Of a DNA stretch of 64,000 bases, positions 1-7,757 are shown in pieces (the first letter of the stretch is position 1; each line of letters begins with the position of its first letter). Where the stretch lies: NCBI RefSeq assembly GCF_029873215.1, contig NZ_CP123620.1, positions 3,472,001-3,536,000 on the forward strand, written 5' to 3'. Source of the DNA: Nocardioides sp. BP30. Lineage in GTDB: Bacteria > Actinomycetota > Actinomycetes > Propionibacteriales > Nocardioidaceae. The notes beneath the pieces were generated by a model. That model did not search any database. It had not been told where the DNA came from and was given only the letters and a program-made list of their open reading frames with translations. The position numbers and the translations under genes were made by a program.

Positions 1-344
1 GCGAGGAGGCCCAGACCGAGGTCATCGGGCAGATCGGCAAGAAGGCCGCCGGCCCCGGCACGCTGCTCAACCCGTTCAAGCTGCACCGGCTCAAGAAGGG
101 CACCTCGGGGATCAGCGTCGGCAAGGGCATGAGCACCGTCCAGATGGCCCGGTTCGCGCTGGCGATGAAGTCGGTCTCGGGCGGCAAGGCCCTGACCTGC
201 GGCATCCCGATCTCGGACCTGTACGTGCACTGGGACAAGACCCGCGCGCTGAAGCTGATCGGCTACCTCAAGGCCGACAAGACCTCCACCATCCCCGCGG
301 GCCTGTGCACGGCCTCGGGCCTTCCGAAGTCGGTGACCGGATGA
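1..344 (+). CDS. LCP (LytR-CpsA-Psr) family protein, C-terminal part
   Basis: This is the last 113 codons of a gene cut by the window start; the frame begins at base 3. The readable part starts EEAQTEVIGQIGKKA and continues with AAGPGTLLNPFKL, which matches the C-terminal helices of LCP domains (commonly R-Q-x-x-V-I-x-x-I/L then GTLLNP). LCP enzymes transfer lipid-linked polymers such as teichoic acid or arabinogalactan to peptidoglycan on the outer face of the membrane. The signal-anchor and the catalytic arginines lie outside the window. The stop overlaps the next start as ATGA, so the enoyl-CoA hydratase gene is probably translated from the same message, although the two functions are not obviously related. 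Confidence 0.75.
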   Translation, partial: EEAQTEVIGQIGKKAAGPGTLLNPFKLHRLKKGTSGISVGKGMSTVQMARFALAMKSVSGGKALTCGIPISDLYVHWDKTRALKLIGYLKADKTSTIPAGLCTASGLPKSVTG

Positions 345-1216
345 CCGCGTACGAGACCCTCGCCGTCAGCATCGACGACGACGGCATCGCCACCCTGCTG
401 CTCGACCGGCCGGAGAGCCTCAACGCCTTCGACCTCACCATGGCGGCCGAGCTGCGGCAGTTCTTCGAGCAGGACGCGTACGACGACGCCATCCGCGCGG
501 TCGTGGTCACCGGCGCCGGCCGTGCGTTCTGCGCCGGCATGGACCTGTCGGCCGAGGGGAACGTCTTCGGCCTCGACGAGTCGCTCGACCCGACGCCCGA
601 GTCGCTGCGGGCCCACCTCGACGACCCGGCCTGGGACGCGGGCGTGCGCGACACCGGCGGTCAGGTGACGCTGGCGATCCACCGGTTGCCGAAGCCGGTG
701 ATCGCAGCGATCAACGGCGCCGCGGTCGGCATCGGCGCCACCATGACCTGCGCGATGGACATCCGGCTGGCCTCCACCGCTGCCCGGATCGGCTTCGTCT
801 TCGGGCGGTTGGGCATCGTCCCCGAGGCGTGCTCCTCCTACTTCCTGCCGCGCATCGTGGGCATCCCGCAGGCGCTGGAGTGGATCTACACCGCCGATAT
901 CCTCACCGCCGAACAGGCGCACGCGGGTCGGCTGGTGCGCAGCGTGCACGAGCCGGACGAGCTGCTGCCGGCGGCGTACGAGCTCGCCCGCTCGTTCGTG
1001 CGCGGCCACTCCGCCGTCGCGCTGGGGTTGGCGCGCCAGCTGGTCTATCGCAACGCCGCCGAGACCGACCCGTTCGAGGCGCACCTGGCCGACTCGCTCG
1101 CCATGTGGCACACCTCGGTCGGCGACGGGCAGGAGGGCGTGGCGGCGTTCCGGGAGAAGCGGCCGGCGGCGTTCACGGGTCGGGCCTCGGCGATACCGCG
1201 GATCTTCCCCGACTGA
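341..1216 (+). CDS. Enoyl-CoA hydratase/isomerase family protein
   Basis: This 291-residue crotonase-fold protein would hydrate or isomerise 2-enoyl-CoA in fatty acid or amino acid breakdown. The N-terminal strand pair IATLLLDRPESLNAFD and the oxyanion-hole segment GRAFCAGMDLS are clear. The second oxyanion segment, INGAAVGIGATM, follows around residue 130. The ATG at 341 overlaps the preceding stop (ATGA); an in-frame ATG at 305 lies inside the LCP gene and is unlikely. An acidic residue follows the second oxyanion glycine region less clearly than in canonical hydratases, so an isomerase or another crotonase activity is possible. The substrate cannot be read from sequence. Confidence 0.85.
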   Translation: MTAYETLAVSIDDDGIATLLLDRPESLNAFDLTMAAELRQFFEQDAYDDAIRAVVVTGAGRAFCAGMDLSAEGNVFGLDESLDPTPESLRAHLDDPAWDAGVRDTGGQVTLAIHRLPKPVIAAINGAAVGIGATMTCAMDIRLASTAARIGFVFGRLGIVPEACSSYFLPRIVGIPQALEWIYTADILTAEQAHAGRLVRSVHEPDELLPAAYELARSFVRGHSAVALGLARQLVYRNAAETDPFEAHLADSLAMWHTSVGDGQEGVAAFREKRPAAFTGRASAIPRIFPD

Positions 1217-1252
1217 GTGTTTGTCCGAGCCGGGCCACGGCTACCGGACGGC

Positions 1253-1504
1253 ATGAGCCTGAACCACCCTCGGGAAGAGAACAAGCTGGACCTCGGCGGC
1301 GTACCGGCCGAGGAGGACGTCTCCGCAGCGGACGCCGCCGAACGCGTCGACCAGGACCCGGAGGAACAGCCGAACTTCACCGAGGAGCACGGGCAGCGCA
1401 CCCAGGTGAACCAGCCCGAGCCCGACTCGGATCCGGCACCGGAGACCGGGCCGGACCGGGAGGAGTCGATCGAGCTGGACAAGCCCGAGTACGACGACGC
1501 CTGA
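1253..1504 (+). CDS. Small acidic hypothetical protein
   Basis: An 83-residue, very acidic and proline-rich protein with no signal peptide or membrane segment; it looks disordered. I do not recognise a family. The ATG is chosen over an upstream GTG at 1217 because it is preceded by TACCGGACGGC, the same string that precedes the small ORF starting at 7730 on the other strand, and because no Shine-Dalgarno supports the earlier codon. It follows the hydratase gene by 36 bases. Codon third positions are GC-rich like the neighbours, which supports real coding, but the function is unknown. Confidence 0.5.
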   Translation: MSLNHPREENKLDLGGVPAEEDVSAADAAERVDQDPEEQPNFTEEHGQRTQVNQPEPDSDPAPETGPDREESIELDKPEYDDA

Positions 1505-1547
1505 GCCGGACCGGCCCTCCGAGCGGGCATCGGCCCGGCTGTCCGGG

Positions 1548-2933
1548 CTAGACGACCAGGTTGAGCAGCAGCACGACGCCGAGGCCGACGACCGAGAGCA
1601 CCGTCTCCATCAACGACCAGGACTTGATCGTCTGCCCGACGGACAGGCCGAAGTACTCCTTGACGAGCCAGAAGCCGGCGTCGTTGACGTGGGAGAAGAA
1701 CAGCGAGCCGGCGCCCACCGCCAGCACCACGAGCGAGAGCTCGGTGTTGCCCGCGCCCTGGACCAGCCCCGTGACCAGCGATGAGGCGGTGATCGTCGCG
1801 ACGGTGGCCGACCCCGTCGCCAACCTGATCAGCACGGCGAGCAGCCAGGCGAGCACCAGTACCGACAGGTGCGCGCTCTTGGCCCAGTCGGCGAGCTGGG
1901 TGCCGATGCCGGTGTCGACCAGCACCTGCTTGAAGCCGCCACCGGCCGAGACGATCAGCAGGATCCCGGCGATCGGTGGCAGAGCGGCGTCCATCACCGA
2001 GGACAGCGCCGACCGGTCCATCCCGGCCGAGCGGCCGAGGGTGAAGAACCCGACCAGCACCGCGATGAGCAGGGCCACCAGCGGCGTACCGAGGATGTCG
2101 AGCACCTGCTGCACGCGCTGGCCGGGGTCGTCGATGACGATGTCGGCCAGCGACTTGCCCAGCATCAGCACCACCGGGAGCAGGATGCTCGCCAGCGTGA
2201 CGCCGAAGGACGGGCGCTGCTCGGACGGCTCGTCGCGGCCCTCGAACGTCGTCGGCGCCGGGACGTCGACCCACCTCCCGGCGATCTTGCCGAACAGCGG
2301 GCCGGCGACGACGAGGGTGGGCACGGCGACGATGATGCCCAGGCCGAGGGTCAGCCCGAGGTCGGCGTGGAGCGCCTGCACGGCGGTGAGCGGACCGGGG
2401 TGGGGCGGGACGAAGCCGTGCATCGCCGAGAGCCCGGCCAGCGCCGGGATGCCCACCGTGATCAGGGACAGCCCGGAGCGCCGTGCCACCAGGTAGATGA
2501 CCGGCATCAGCAGCACCAGGCCGATCTCGAAGAACATCGGCAATCCGATGATCGCGCCGACGAGCACCATCGCCCAGGGCAACACCCGGGTCGAGGCGCG
2601 TCCCACGATGGTGTCGACGATCTGGTCCGCGCCGCCGGAGTCCGCCAGGAGCTTGGCGAACATGGCGCCGAGGGCGATCAGGATGCCCACGCTGGCGGCG
2701 GTCGATCCGAAGCCGGTGGAGAAGCTGGTGACCACGTCGTTGAGGTTCTGCCCCGCGGCCGCTCCCACCACCCCGGCGCCGAGGATCAGGGCGAGGAAGG
2801 GGTGGACCTTCAGCCAGGTGATCAGGCCGACGATGACGGCGATGCCCGCCAGGGCCGCCACCAGGAGCTGCCAGCCCGCCGCGACCGGCTCGACCAGGGA
2901 GGTCGCCGCCAGGGCGACCGGAGAGGCGATCAT
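1548..2933 (-). CDS. gntP: Gluconate permease, GntP family
   Basis: A 461-residue integral membrane protein with about a dozen hydrophobic segments. It resembles GntP-type gluconate:H+ symporters in length and in motifs such as GLPMFFEIGLVLLMPV, HGFVPPHPGP and the C-terminal SHVNDAGFWLVKEYF. It would import D-gluconate for phosphorylation by the kinase encoded immediately upstream. The ATG lies one base after the kinase stop codon, so the two are translationally coupled. An upstream extension of the frame runs through the kinase gene and is not credible. GntP homologues also take fructuronate or other sugar acids, so the substrate rests on the neighbouring gluconokinase. Confidence 0.9.
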   Translation of the reverse strand: MIASPVALAATSLVEPVAAGWQLLVAALAGIAVIVGLITWLKVHPFLALILGAGVVGAAAGQNLNDVVTSFSTGFGSTAASVGILIALGAMFAKLLADSGGADQIVDTIVGRASTRVLPWAMVLVGAIIGLPMFFEIGLVLLMPVIYLVARRSGLSLITVGIPALAGLSAMHGFVPPHPGPLTAVQALHADLGLTLGLGIIVAVPTLVVAGPLFGKIAGRWVDVPAPTTFEGRDEPSEQRPSFGVTLASILLPVVLMLGKSLADIVIDDPGQRVQQVLDILGTPLVALLIAVLVGFFTLGRSAGMDRSALSSVMDAALPPIAGILLIVSAGGGFKQVLVDTGIGTQLADWAKSAHLSVLVLAWLLAVLIRLATGSATVATITASSLVTGLVQGAGNTELSLVVLAVGAGSLFFSHVNDAGFWLVKEYFGLSVGQTIKSWSLMETVLSVVGLGVVLLLNLVV

Positions 2934-2934
2934 G

Positions 2935-3432
2935 TCAGTGCTCCTTCGCGAGCTGGTCGACGTACTGCTGGACGAGGTCGTCGACGCCCTGGTCGATGTC
3001 GAGGGTGGTGCCCCGCTCGTCGGGCTGCAACGGTTCCAGGGTGTGCAGCTGCGAGCTGAGCAGGGACGGGGGCATGAAGTGGCCCGGTCGACCGGCCATT
3101 CGGCGGGCCAGGACCTCGGGCGTTCCGGCCAGGTGGAGGAACGCCACGTCGCGGGCATGGTGGCGCAGCCGGTCACGGTAGCTGCGCTTGAGCGCCGAGC
3201 AGCTCATCACGCCGCCGGCGGGGTGGGCCGCGAGCCACTCCCCGATCGCATCGAGCCACGGCCCGCGGTCGTGGTCGTCGAGCGGGATACCCGCACTCAT
3301 CTTGTCGATGTTGGCCTGGGGGTGGAAGTCGTCCGCATCGGCGAAGGGCACCCGCAGGCGCTGCGCCAGCGCGGCTCCGACCGTCGACTTCCCCGAACCC
3401 GACACGCCCATCACGACGAGCAGCTGGCTCAT
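2935..3432 (-). CDS. gntK: Gluconokinase
   Basis: A 165-residue P-loop kinase that phosphorylates gluconate to 6-phosphogluconate, feeding the pentose phosphate pathway. The Walker A motif GVSGSGKST sits at residues 9-17, followed by FADADDFHPQANIDKM, the substrate-binding stretch typical of GntK, and LKRSYRDRLR. The length is normal for the thermoresistant gluconokinase family. A strong Shine-Dalgarno (AAGGAGG) precedes the ATG. It is first in a two-gene operon with gntP, driven by a promoter at 3500-3528 and probably repressed by the divergently encoded GntR-family regulator. Confidence 0.93.
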   Translation of the reverse strand: MSQLLVVMGVSGSGKSTVGAALAQRLRVPFADADDFHPQANIDKMSAGIPLDDHDRGPWLDAIGEWLAAHPAGGVMSCSALKRSYRDRLRHHARDVAFLHLAGTPEVLARRMAGRPGHFMPPSLLSSQLHTLEPLQPDERGTTLDIDQGVDDLVQQYVDQLAKEH

Positions 3433-3499
3433 CGGGACCTCCTTCGATGGTGGTAGCGGCGCATCACCTTGTGCCTCGCATCACACCGTTCATGGATAA

Positions 3500-3528
3500 G
3501 TCATATCATTCGTGTCAGAAACCGCCAA
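3500..3528 (-). promoter_or_regulatory. Promoter of the gntK-gntP operon
   Basis: Read on the minus strand, TTGGCG (3528-3523) is separated by 17 bases from TATGAC (3505-3500), a sigma70-like promoter 68 bases before the gntK start. The spacer contains TGTCAG (plus strand 3513-3518). Its inverted partner CTGACA lies at 3559-3564 and overlaps the -10 of the divergent regulator gene, so both could be operator halves or separate sites for that regulator. Confidence 0.55.
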
Positions 3529-3574
3529 AGGCATGCCTATTCCGCCGTGCGATGCCGACTGACATGATGTGAGG

Positions 3575-4327
3575 GTGACCAGGACACCCGATCGCCATGC
3601 GACGGTGCTCGATCGCATCGGCGCCGAGATCACGGCAGGGTCCCGGCCGGTCGGATCGGTGCTCACCCTGGAGGGCATCGGCGCGGAGTACGGCGTCTCG
3701 CGGAGCGTGGCCCGCGAGGCCGTCCGCGTCCTGGAGTCCATGGGACTGGTGGCCAGCCGTCGGCGGGTGGGCGTCACGGTGCAACCGCGCGCCGGCTGGC
3801 AGCTGTTCGACCAGCGCGTCATCGCCTGGCGGCTCGAAGGCGCCGACCGGGCCGCGCAGCTCGTCTCGATGGCCGAGCTGCGCCGCGGGGTGGAGCCGGC
3901 GGCGGCGGCGCTGGCAGCACAGCGGGCCGGTCCCGAGCAGTGCCGGACGCTGGCCGCTGCCGTCTCCGACATGGTCGTGACGGGCCGCCGCGGCGACCTG
4001 TCGGCGTACCTGGAGGCCGACCAGCTGTTCCACCGCACGCTGCTCGATGCGAGCGGCAACGACATGTTCGCCGCGCTCTCGGGTCTGGTCGCCGAGGCGC
4101 TGGCGGGGCGGACGCATCATCACCTGATGCCCTCGCTGCCCAACCGCGAGGCGGTCGACCTGCATGACGAGGTCGCCCGCGCGGTGCGGCACGGCGACGC
4201 CACCACCGCCGAGCGCGCGATGCGCGCCATCATCGACGAGGCAGCGGCCGCCGTGACCGCTCAGTTCGGCTCGGAAGCCGGGTCCGAGGCCGGCTCCGAG
4301 GCCGGCTCCGGGGCCGGCTCGGCCTAG
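3575..4327 (+). CDS. GntR-family (FadR/FCD subfamily) transcriptional regulator
   Basis: A 250-residue regulator with an N-terminal winged helix (EYGVSRSVAREAVRVLESMG is the recognition region) and a helical FCD ligand-binding domain, where MAELRRGVEPAAAALAA and the D-x3-H type residues of ADQLFHRTLL are visible. It is transcribed away from gntK-gntP and probably represses them and itself, with gluconate or a phosphorylated product as effector; that is inference from position. The GTG at 3575 is chosen because CATGAT (3563-3568) ends six bases upstream, a leaderless arrangement seen repeatedly in this window. The C-terminus ends in a short repeat of EAGS units, encoded by near-identical 12-base repeats. 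Its stop overlaps the convergent next gene by four bases. Confidence 0.85.
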   Translation: MTRTPDRHATVLDRIGAEITAGSRPVGSVLTLEGIGAEYGVSRSVAREAVRVLESMGLVASRRRVGVTVQPRAGWQLFDQRVIAWRLEGADRAAQLVSMAELRRGVEPAAAALAAQRAGPEQCRTLAAAVSDMVVTGRRGDLSAYLEADQLFHRTLLDASGNDMFAALSGLVAEALAGRTHHHLMPSLPNREAVDLHDEVARAVRHGDATTAERAMRAIIDEAAAAVTAQFGSEAGSEAGSEAGSGAGSA

Positions 4328-5082
4328 CCGAGGCGGCGCTGAAGCAGCGCCTTGAGCTCGGTGAGGTGACGCTCGTAGCTCGGCTCGTGCCAGGAGGAGG
4401 TGTCGCTCATCGTGTAGCCGTGCGGCGCATCGGGGTAGATGGCGCTGGTGTACGTCGCTCCCGCCGCCTCCAGCGCCTTGTCGAGCTCGGCCGCGTTCTC
4501 CGGCGTCAGGGAGTGGTCGTTCTCGGCGTGACCGAAGACGTACTCGGCCTCGCTCGTGACGACGGTGTGCGGGCTCTGCGGGTCGTCGGTCACCAGGCCG
4601 CCCCCGTGGAAGCCGCCGACCGCCACCACGGTGCCGGGGAACTGACCTGCTGCACGGATCGCGAGCCGCGCGCCCATGCAGTAGCCGGTGGCAGCGAGCT
4701 TGGCCTCGCCCGCGCCGGCTTCGGCCAGCAGCGCCTCGAGCCGCTCCACGTAGGCCGCTGTGTCGCGTGCGGCCAGGTCCGGCGTGAGGTTGGCGATGTA
4801 CTGACCGACGTTGGAGGTGGCGAAGAACGCTTCGCGCTGCTGCGGATCGCGCAGATCGCCCGTCGGCGCCAGGTCCGCCGCCCTGCCCTCCCGGTAGAAG
4901 ACGTGCGGTGCCAGGACGAGGTAGCCCCAGGAGGCGATCTCGTCGGCCATCTCGCCGATCCGGGGACGCAGCCCGATCGCGTCCATGAAGAGGAGCACGC
5001 CACCCTTGGGCGTGCTGTCGGGTCGGGCGACGTACGCCTCGGCGGTGCCGTCGCCGGCGGGGATCTCGATGAGCTCAGCCAT
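4324..5082 (-). CDS. Dienelactone hydrolase family protein
   Basis: A 252-residue alpha/beta hydrolase. The nucleophile elbow G-Y-C-M-G-A-R carries the cysteine typical of dienelactone hydrolases, and the C-terminal DAPHGYTM supplies the histidine. The acid is probably the aspartate of HAENDHS. These enzymes open carboxymethylene butenolides in chloroaromatic breakdown, but most genomic homologues have unknown ester or lactone substrates. TACCGT at 5090-5095 (minus strand) sits seven bases before the ATG, so the transcript may be leaderless. An inverted repeat overlaps the expected -35. No aromatic degradation genes are nearby. Confidence 0.85.
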   Translation of the reverse strand: MAELIEIPAGDGTAEAYVARPDSTPKGGVLLFMDAIGLRPRIGEMADEIASWGYLVLAPHVFYREGRAADLAPTGDLRDPQQREAFFATSNVGQYIANLTPDLAARDTAAYVERLEALLAEAGAGEAKLAATGYCMGARLAIRAAGQFPGTVVAVGGFHGGGLVTDDPQSPHTVVTSEAEYVFGHAENDHSLTPENAAELDKALEAAGATYTSAIYPDAPHGYTMSDTSSWHEPSYERHLTELKALLQRRLG

Positions 5083-5104
5083 GGACCCGACGGTACCGGA
5101 GACC

Positions 5105-5119
5105 GTTAGCGAGGCTAAC
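5105..5119. promoter_or_regulatory. Inverted repeat GTTAGC-gag-GCTAAC, candidate operator
   Basis: A perfect 6-bp inverted repeat with a 3-base centre lies 23 bases upstream of the dienelactone hydrolase start. Relative to the TACCGT -10 box of that gene it covers the -35 position, which is a classic repressor location. No regulator gene for it is obvious next door. Confidence 0.4.
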
Positions 5120-5149
5120 GAGGGGTCGAGGGCGCACCGACGGCATGAC

Positions 5150-5183
5150 GAAGGGCGCGCCTCCCGCGGGAGACGCGCCCTTC
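5150..5183. terminator. Hairpin terminator downstream of the secreted-protein gene
   Basis: GAAGGGCGCG (5150-5159) pairs perfectly with CGCGCCCTTC (5174-5183) around a 14-base loop that can itself partly pair (CTCCCGCGGGAG). It lies about 30 bases past the stop of the minus-strand gene ending at 5216. There is no T-tract, as is usual in high-GC actinobacteria. Confidence 0.6.
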
Positions 5184-5215
5184 GAGGCGTCGATCCAGTG
5201 CTCAGAGAGCCTGGG

Positions 5216-6037
5216 TCACTTCACCTTCACCTTGACGGTCTGCTTGAGCGAGCCGACCGAGACGACGATCTTGTTCTTGCCCTTCTTCAGGCCCTTCTTC
5301 ACCTTCAGCGTGGCGGTGCCGTTGGAGAGGGTGGCCTTGCCGACCTTCTTCTTCTTGATCTTGGCGACGACCTTGCCCGTGAGGGTGGTGCTCGTGACCT
5401 GGATCTTGACGGCCTTGCCGGCCTTGACCTTCTTCGGCGCGGTCGCCAGGACCTCCGGCGTGACGGCGATCGAGCCGAGCGACACCGGGGTGGACGAGTC
5501 GGCGACGCAGGACACCGTCGCGCCACTGAGGGTGGCGGTGACGGACGCCGGCAGGCTGAACGCGTTGGCGCCCGCCGTCTTCGGGGTGAAGGACGCGAGC
5601 GTCCCGCTCGCGTTGACCGTCGCAGCGGCCGGCGGCGTGCTGGCCGGGATCGTCTGGTCGGGGATCGTCAGCTTGGAGGCGACGGCCTGCGCGCCGAACT
5701 TGGCGTTGCCGTTGACGGAGCCGCTGATGTGACCGCCGAAACCGCCCGTGATGATCGCGCTGACAGCCGGGGGCACCGTGATCTTGGCGGTGATCGGTGT
5801 CGCCGGGACGGTCTTCAGGCCCGGAAGGGTGCTGGGGAACGCCGGGATGGCGTAGGCCGCCGTAATGGTCTGCGTCGTGGGCTGACCGCCCAGAAGCGGG
5901 CCGAACTGCGAGAGGTCGCAGTTGTAGTTGACGGACACGGTGGCGGCATCAGCCGTCGTCCCCGTCGCGGCAACAAGACCCGTGGCGCTGATGGCGGCAG
6001 CCGCACCGAACGCTGCGGCCTTCGAAACAAACTTCAT
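5216..6037 (-). CDS. Secreted protein with C-terminal Ig-like domain
   Basis: A 273-residue exported protein. MKFVSKAAAFGAAAAISATG and the following ADAA form a signal peptide. The mature part starts VNYNCDLSQFG and has a second cysteine near residue 185 (TVSCVADS), the two-cysteine layout of the actinobacterial DUF6801-like secreted domain; that family name is tentative. The last 75 residues are lysine/valine-rich beta strands (KVKAGKAVKIQVTST to KQTVKVKVK) resembling bacterial Ig-like repeats. GGAG lies 13-10 bases upstream of the ATG. The gene at 6581 encodes a second protein of the same layout, so these are probably related cell-surface proteins. The function is unknown. Confidence 0.75.
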   Translation of the reverse strand: MKFVSKAAAFGAAAAISATGLVAATGTTADAATVSVNYNCDLSQFGPLLGGQPTTQTITAAYAIPAFPSTLPGLKTVPATPITAKITVPPAVSAIITGGFGGHISGSVNGNAKFGAQAVASKLTIPDQTIPASTPPAAATVNASGTLASFTPKTAGANAFSLPASVTATLSGATVSCVADSSTPVSLGSIAVTPEVLATAPKKVKAGKAVKIQVTSTTLTGKVVAKIKKKKVGKATLSNGTATLKVKKGLKKGKNKIVVSVGSLKQTVKVKVK

Positions 6038-6159
6038 GGAGTTTTCCCTCTCCGTTGAGAACGTGCCTCCCAGACACGGACGCCCTGAAGCGGGCGCTCG
6101 CCGAACATTACTCGACAGTAGTGGCACAGGTCACTTCATACCCCGGATACCGTTGGTTC

Positions 6160-6603
6160 ATGAGCCGTTGGGCCGACCAGGACGACATCGACTTCCTGCT
6201 CGACGACACCGAGACCTGGGCGGTGGTGGGACTCTCGGGCGACCCGACCCGCACCGCCTACGAGATCGCGGCGCTGCTGCAGCGGCGCGGCAAGCGGATC
6301 GTCCCGATCCACCCGGCTGCCGCCGGCGGCGACCTGGTCGTGCTCGGCGAGCGGGCCTACCCCACGCTCGCCGACGTGCCGATGCCGATCGACGTGGTCG
6401 ACGTCTTCCGCCGTTCCGAGGCCGCCGGGCAGTTCGCCGACGAGGCGGTGGCGGTGGGCGCCAAGGGTGTCTGGTTCCAGCTCGGCGTGGTCGACGAGGC
6501 CGCCTACCGGCGCGCCACCGCCGCCGGCCTCCGGATGGTGATGGACACCTGCCCGGCGATCGAGTGGCGGCGGCGCGGCGTCAGCGGACGATCCGCAGGA
6601 TGA
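6160..6603 (+). CDS. CoA-binding protein (YccU-like)
   Basis: A 147-residue single Rossmann-fold CoA-binding domain protein. WAVVGLSGDPTRTAYEIA is the nucleotide-binding loop, RIVPIHPAA the second strand, and MDTCPAIEW the conserved cysteine-containing end. Family members bind CoA or related nucleotides and may report acyl-CoA status; no enzyme activity is established. The ATG at 6160 is preferred because TACCGT (6148-6153) ends six bases before it; upstream ATGs give an unsupported N-terminal extension. Its 3' end overlaps the convergent gene ending at 6581 by 23 bases. Confidence 0.82.
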   Translation: MSRWADQDDIDFLLDDTETWAVVGLSGDPTRTAYEIAALLQRRGKRIVPIHPAAAGGDLVVLGERAYPTLADVPMPIDVVDVFRRSEAAGQFADEAVAVGAKGVWFQLGVVDEAAYRRATAAGLRMVMDTCPAIEWRRRGVSGRSAG

Positions 6604-7486
6604 GCCGGCGTGTCATCGCGGCGCCCCGGACCTTGAGCCGATAGCGGCCGACCGGGAGCGACGCGAGCCGAACGACAGCGCGCCCGTGCTCGAGCCGGCC
6701 GACTCCGAGTCGCCGACCGGCGCCGCGGACCACCACCCGCCCCGTCGCAGGAGTCCCGGCAGCCGTCGCGGCCTGCACGTGCACCCGCGCCCGCCGTCCG
6801 CGGTGGACCACGGCGCGGGCCAGCCAGGCACGCAGCTTCGGCCGCGACGCAGCCGTCGTCGTAGCGCCTCCGGCACCGTCCTGTGTCCGCACGATCGGCG
6901 GGTGCACCGGTGTGACGGTGGTGTCGGTGCTCGCCGGCCCGACCAGGATCGTGCCGAGCACGTCGGCGCCCACGTCGTCGATGGTGCACGCCAGCGAGCC
7001 CAGGACACCGCCTGCCACCTGCAGGGTGAACGAGGACGGTGCGGTGATGGGCAGGGTCGAGCCTGCGGTGGCGCCGGCCGGCAGGGCGAAGGCGGGCAGG
7101 TCGAACGCTCCGGAGTCGTCCAGGCTGCCGGCCACGCTGAGCTCCTCCGCGATGCCGAAGCTGAGGTCGCTGACGGTGGAGAGCGGCGAGAGCACGTCGC
7201 CGGTCAGCCCGGCGACCAGCGGCGCCAGACCGGTGCCGATCGTGAGCGCGCTGACCTTCGTCCCCAGCGGCACGGTGACCTGGTGGAGAGCCTCGAGGTG
7301 CAACGGCACCCTCCCGGCCGGCACGAGGCCGAGCAGGGCTGTGCTCGCGCAGGTGTAGTCGACCCCTGCGTCGCCATCCGGCACCGAGGCCGACGCCGGC
7401 ACCACCGTCAGGGCCGCACTCAGGGCCGACGCCAGGGCGACGGCTGCCAGCGCGCCCGAACGAGGGCGCGCGCGTAGAAAAGTCAT
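6581..7486 (-). CDS. Secreted two-cysteine protein with basic C-terminal domain
   Basis: A 301-residue exported protein with a signal peptide ending near PASASVPD. The mature region begins VDYTCASTALLG and has its partner cysteine in LACTIDDVG about 140 residues later, the same plan as the product of the gene ending at 5216. The last 90 residues are arginine-rich beta strands (VVVRGAGRRLGVGRL, RYRLKVRG), probably a single Ig-like fold. The start is set at the ATG preceded by GGGGGGAACC rather than at an ATG 12 bases upstream. No catalytic motif is present; a structural or adhesive cell-envelope role is a guess. Confidence 0.7.
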   Translation of the reverse strand: MTFLRARPRSGALAAVALASALSAALTVVPASASVPDGDAGVDYTCASTALLGLVPAGRVPLHLEALHQVTVPLGTKVSALTIGTGLAPLVAGLTGDVLSPLSTVSDLSFGIAEELSVAGSLDDSGAFDLPAFALPAGATAGSTLPITAPSSFTLQVAGGVLGSLACTIDDVGADVLGTILVGPASTDTTVTPVHPPIVRTQDGAGGATTTAASRPKLRAWLARAVVHRGRRARVHVQAATAAGTPATGRVVVRGAGRRLGVGRLEHGRAVVRLASLPVGRYRLKVRGAAMTRRLILRIVR

Positions 7487-7559
7487 GGTTCCCCCCATGA
7501 CTCGCGGATCGGCGGCGATCGGCCGAGTCTGAGGGAAGCGGGCCGGCTCCGCTGTCGGG

Positions 7560-7730
7560 CTACACCGGCTCGGGCTGTGTCTGCGGCCCCGGGGTCGCCG
7601 GCCCGCCCGGAGCGCCCGGCTCGGGCGGGATGACGTCCGGGTCCGGCGGATCGGTCGTCGGGTCGGGGATGGCCGGGGCGTCGGGGTCCGGGAAGGGCTC
7701 CGACCCCGGCTCGAAGGGTGCGGTGGTCAT
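7560..7730 (-). CDS. Short proline/aspartate-rich hypothetical protein
   Basis: A 56-residue product made almost wholly of P, D, E, G and T; it has no fold that I can recognise. It sits 27 bases downstream of purE on the same strand. The ATG is preceded by TACCGGACGGC, the identical string found before the small acidic ORF at 1253. It could be a real small disordered protein or a low-complexity artefact of GC-rich sequence. Confidence 0.35.
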   Translation of the reverse strand: MTTAPFEPGSEPFPDPDAPAIPDPTTDPPDPDVIPPEPGAPGGPATPGPQTQPEPV

Positions 7731-7757
7731 GCCGTCCGGTAACCCCACCTCACGCCG

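Noticed and set aside
305..340. Earlier ATG for the enoyl-CoA hydratase
   Set aside because: It lies inside the LCP gene and adds 12 residues without homology; the ATGA overlap at 341 is the better start.
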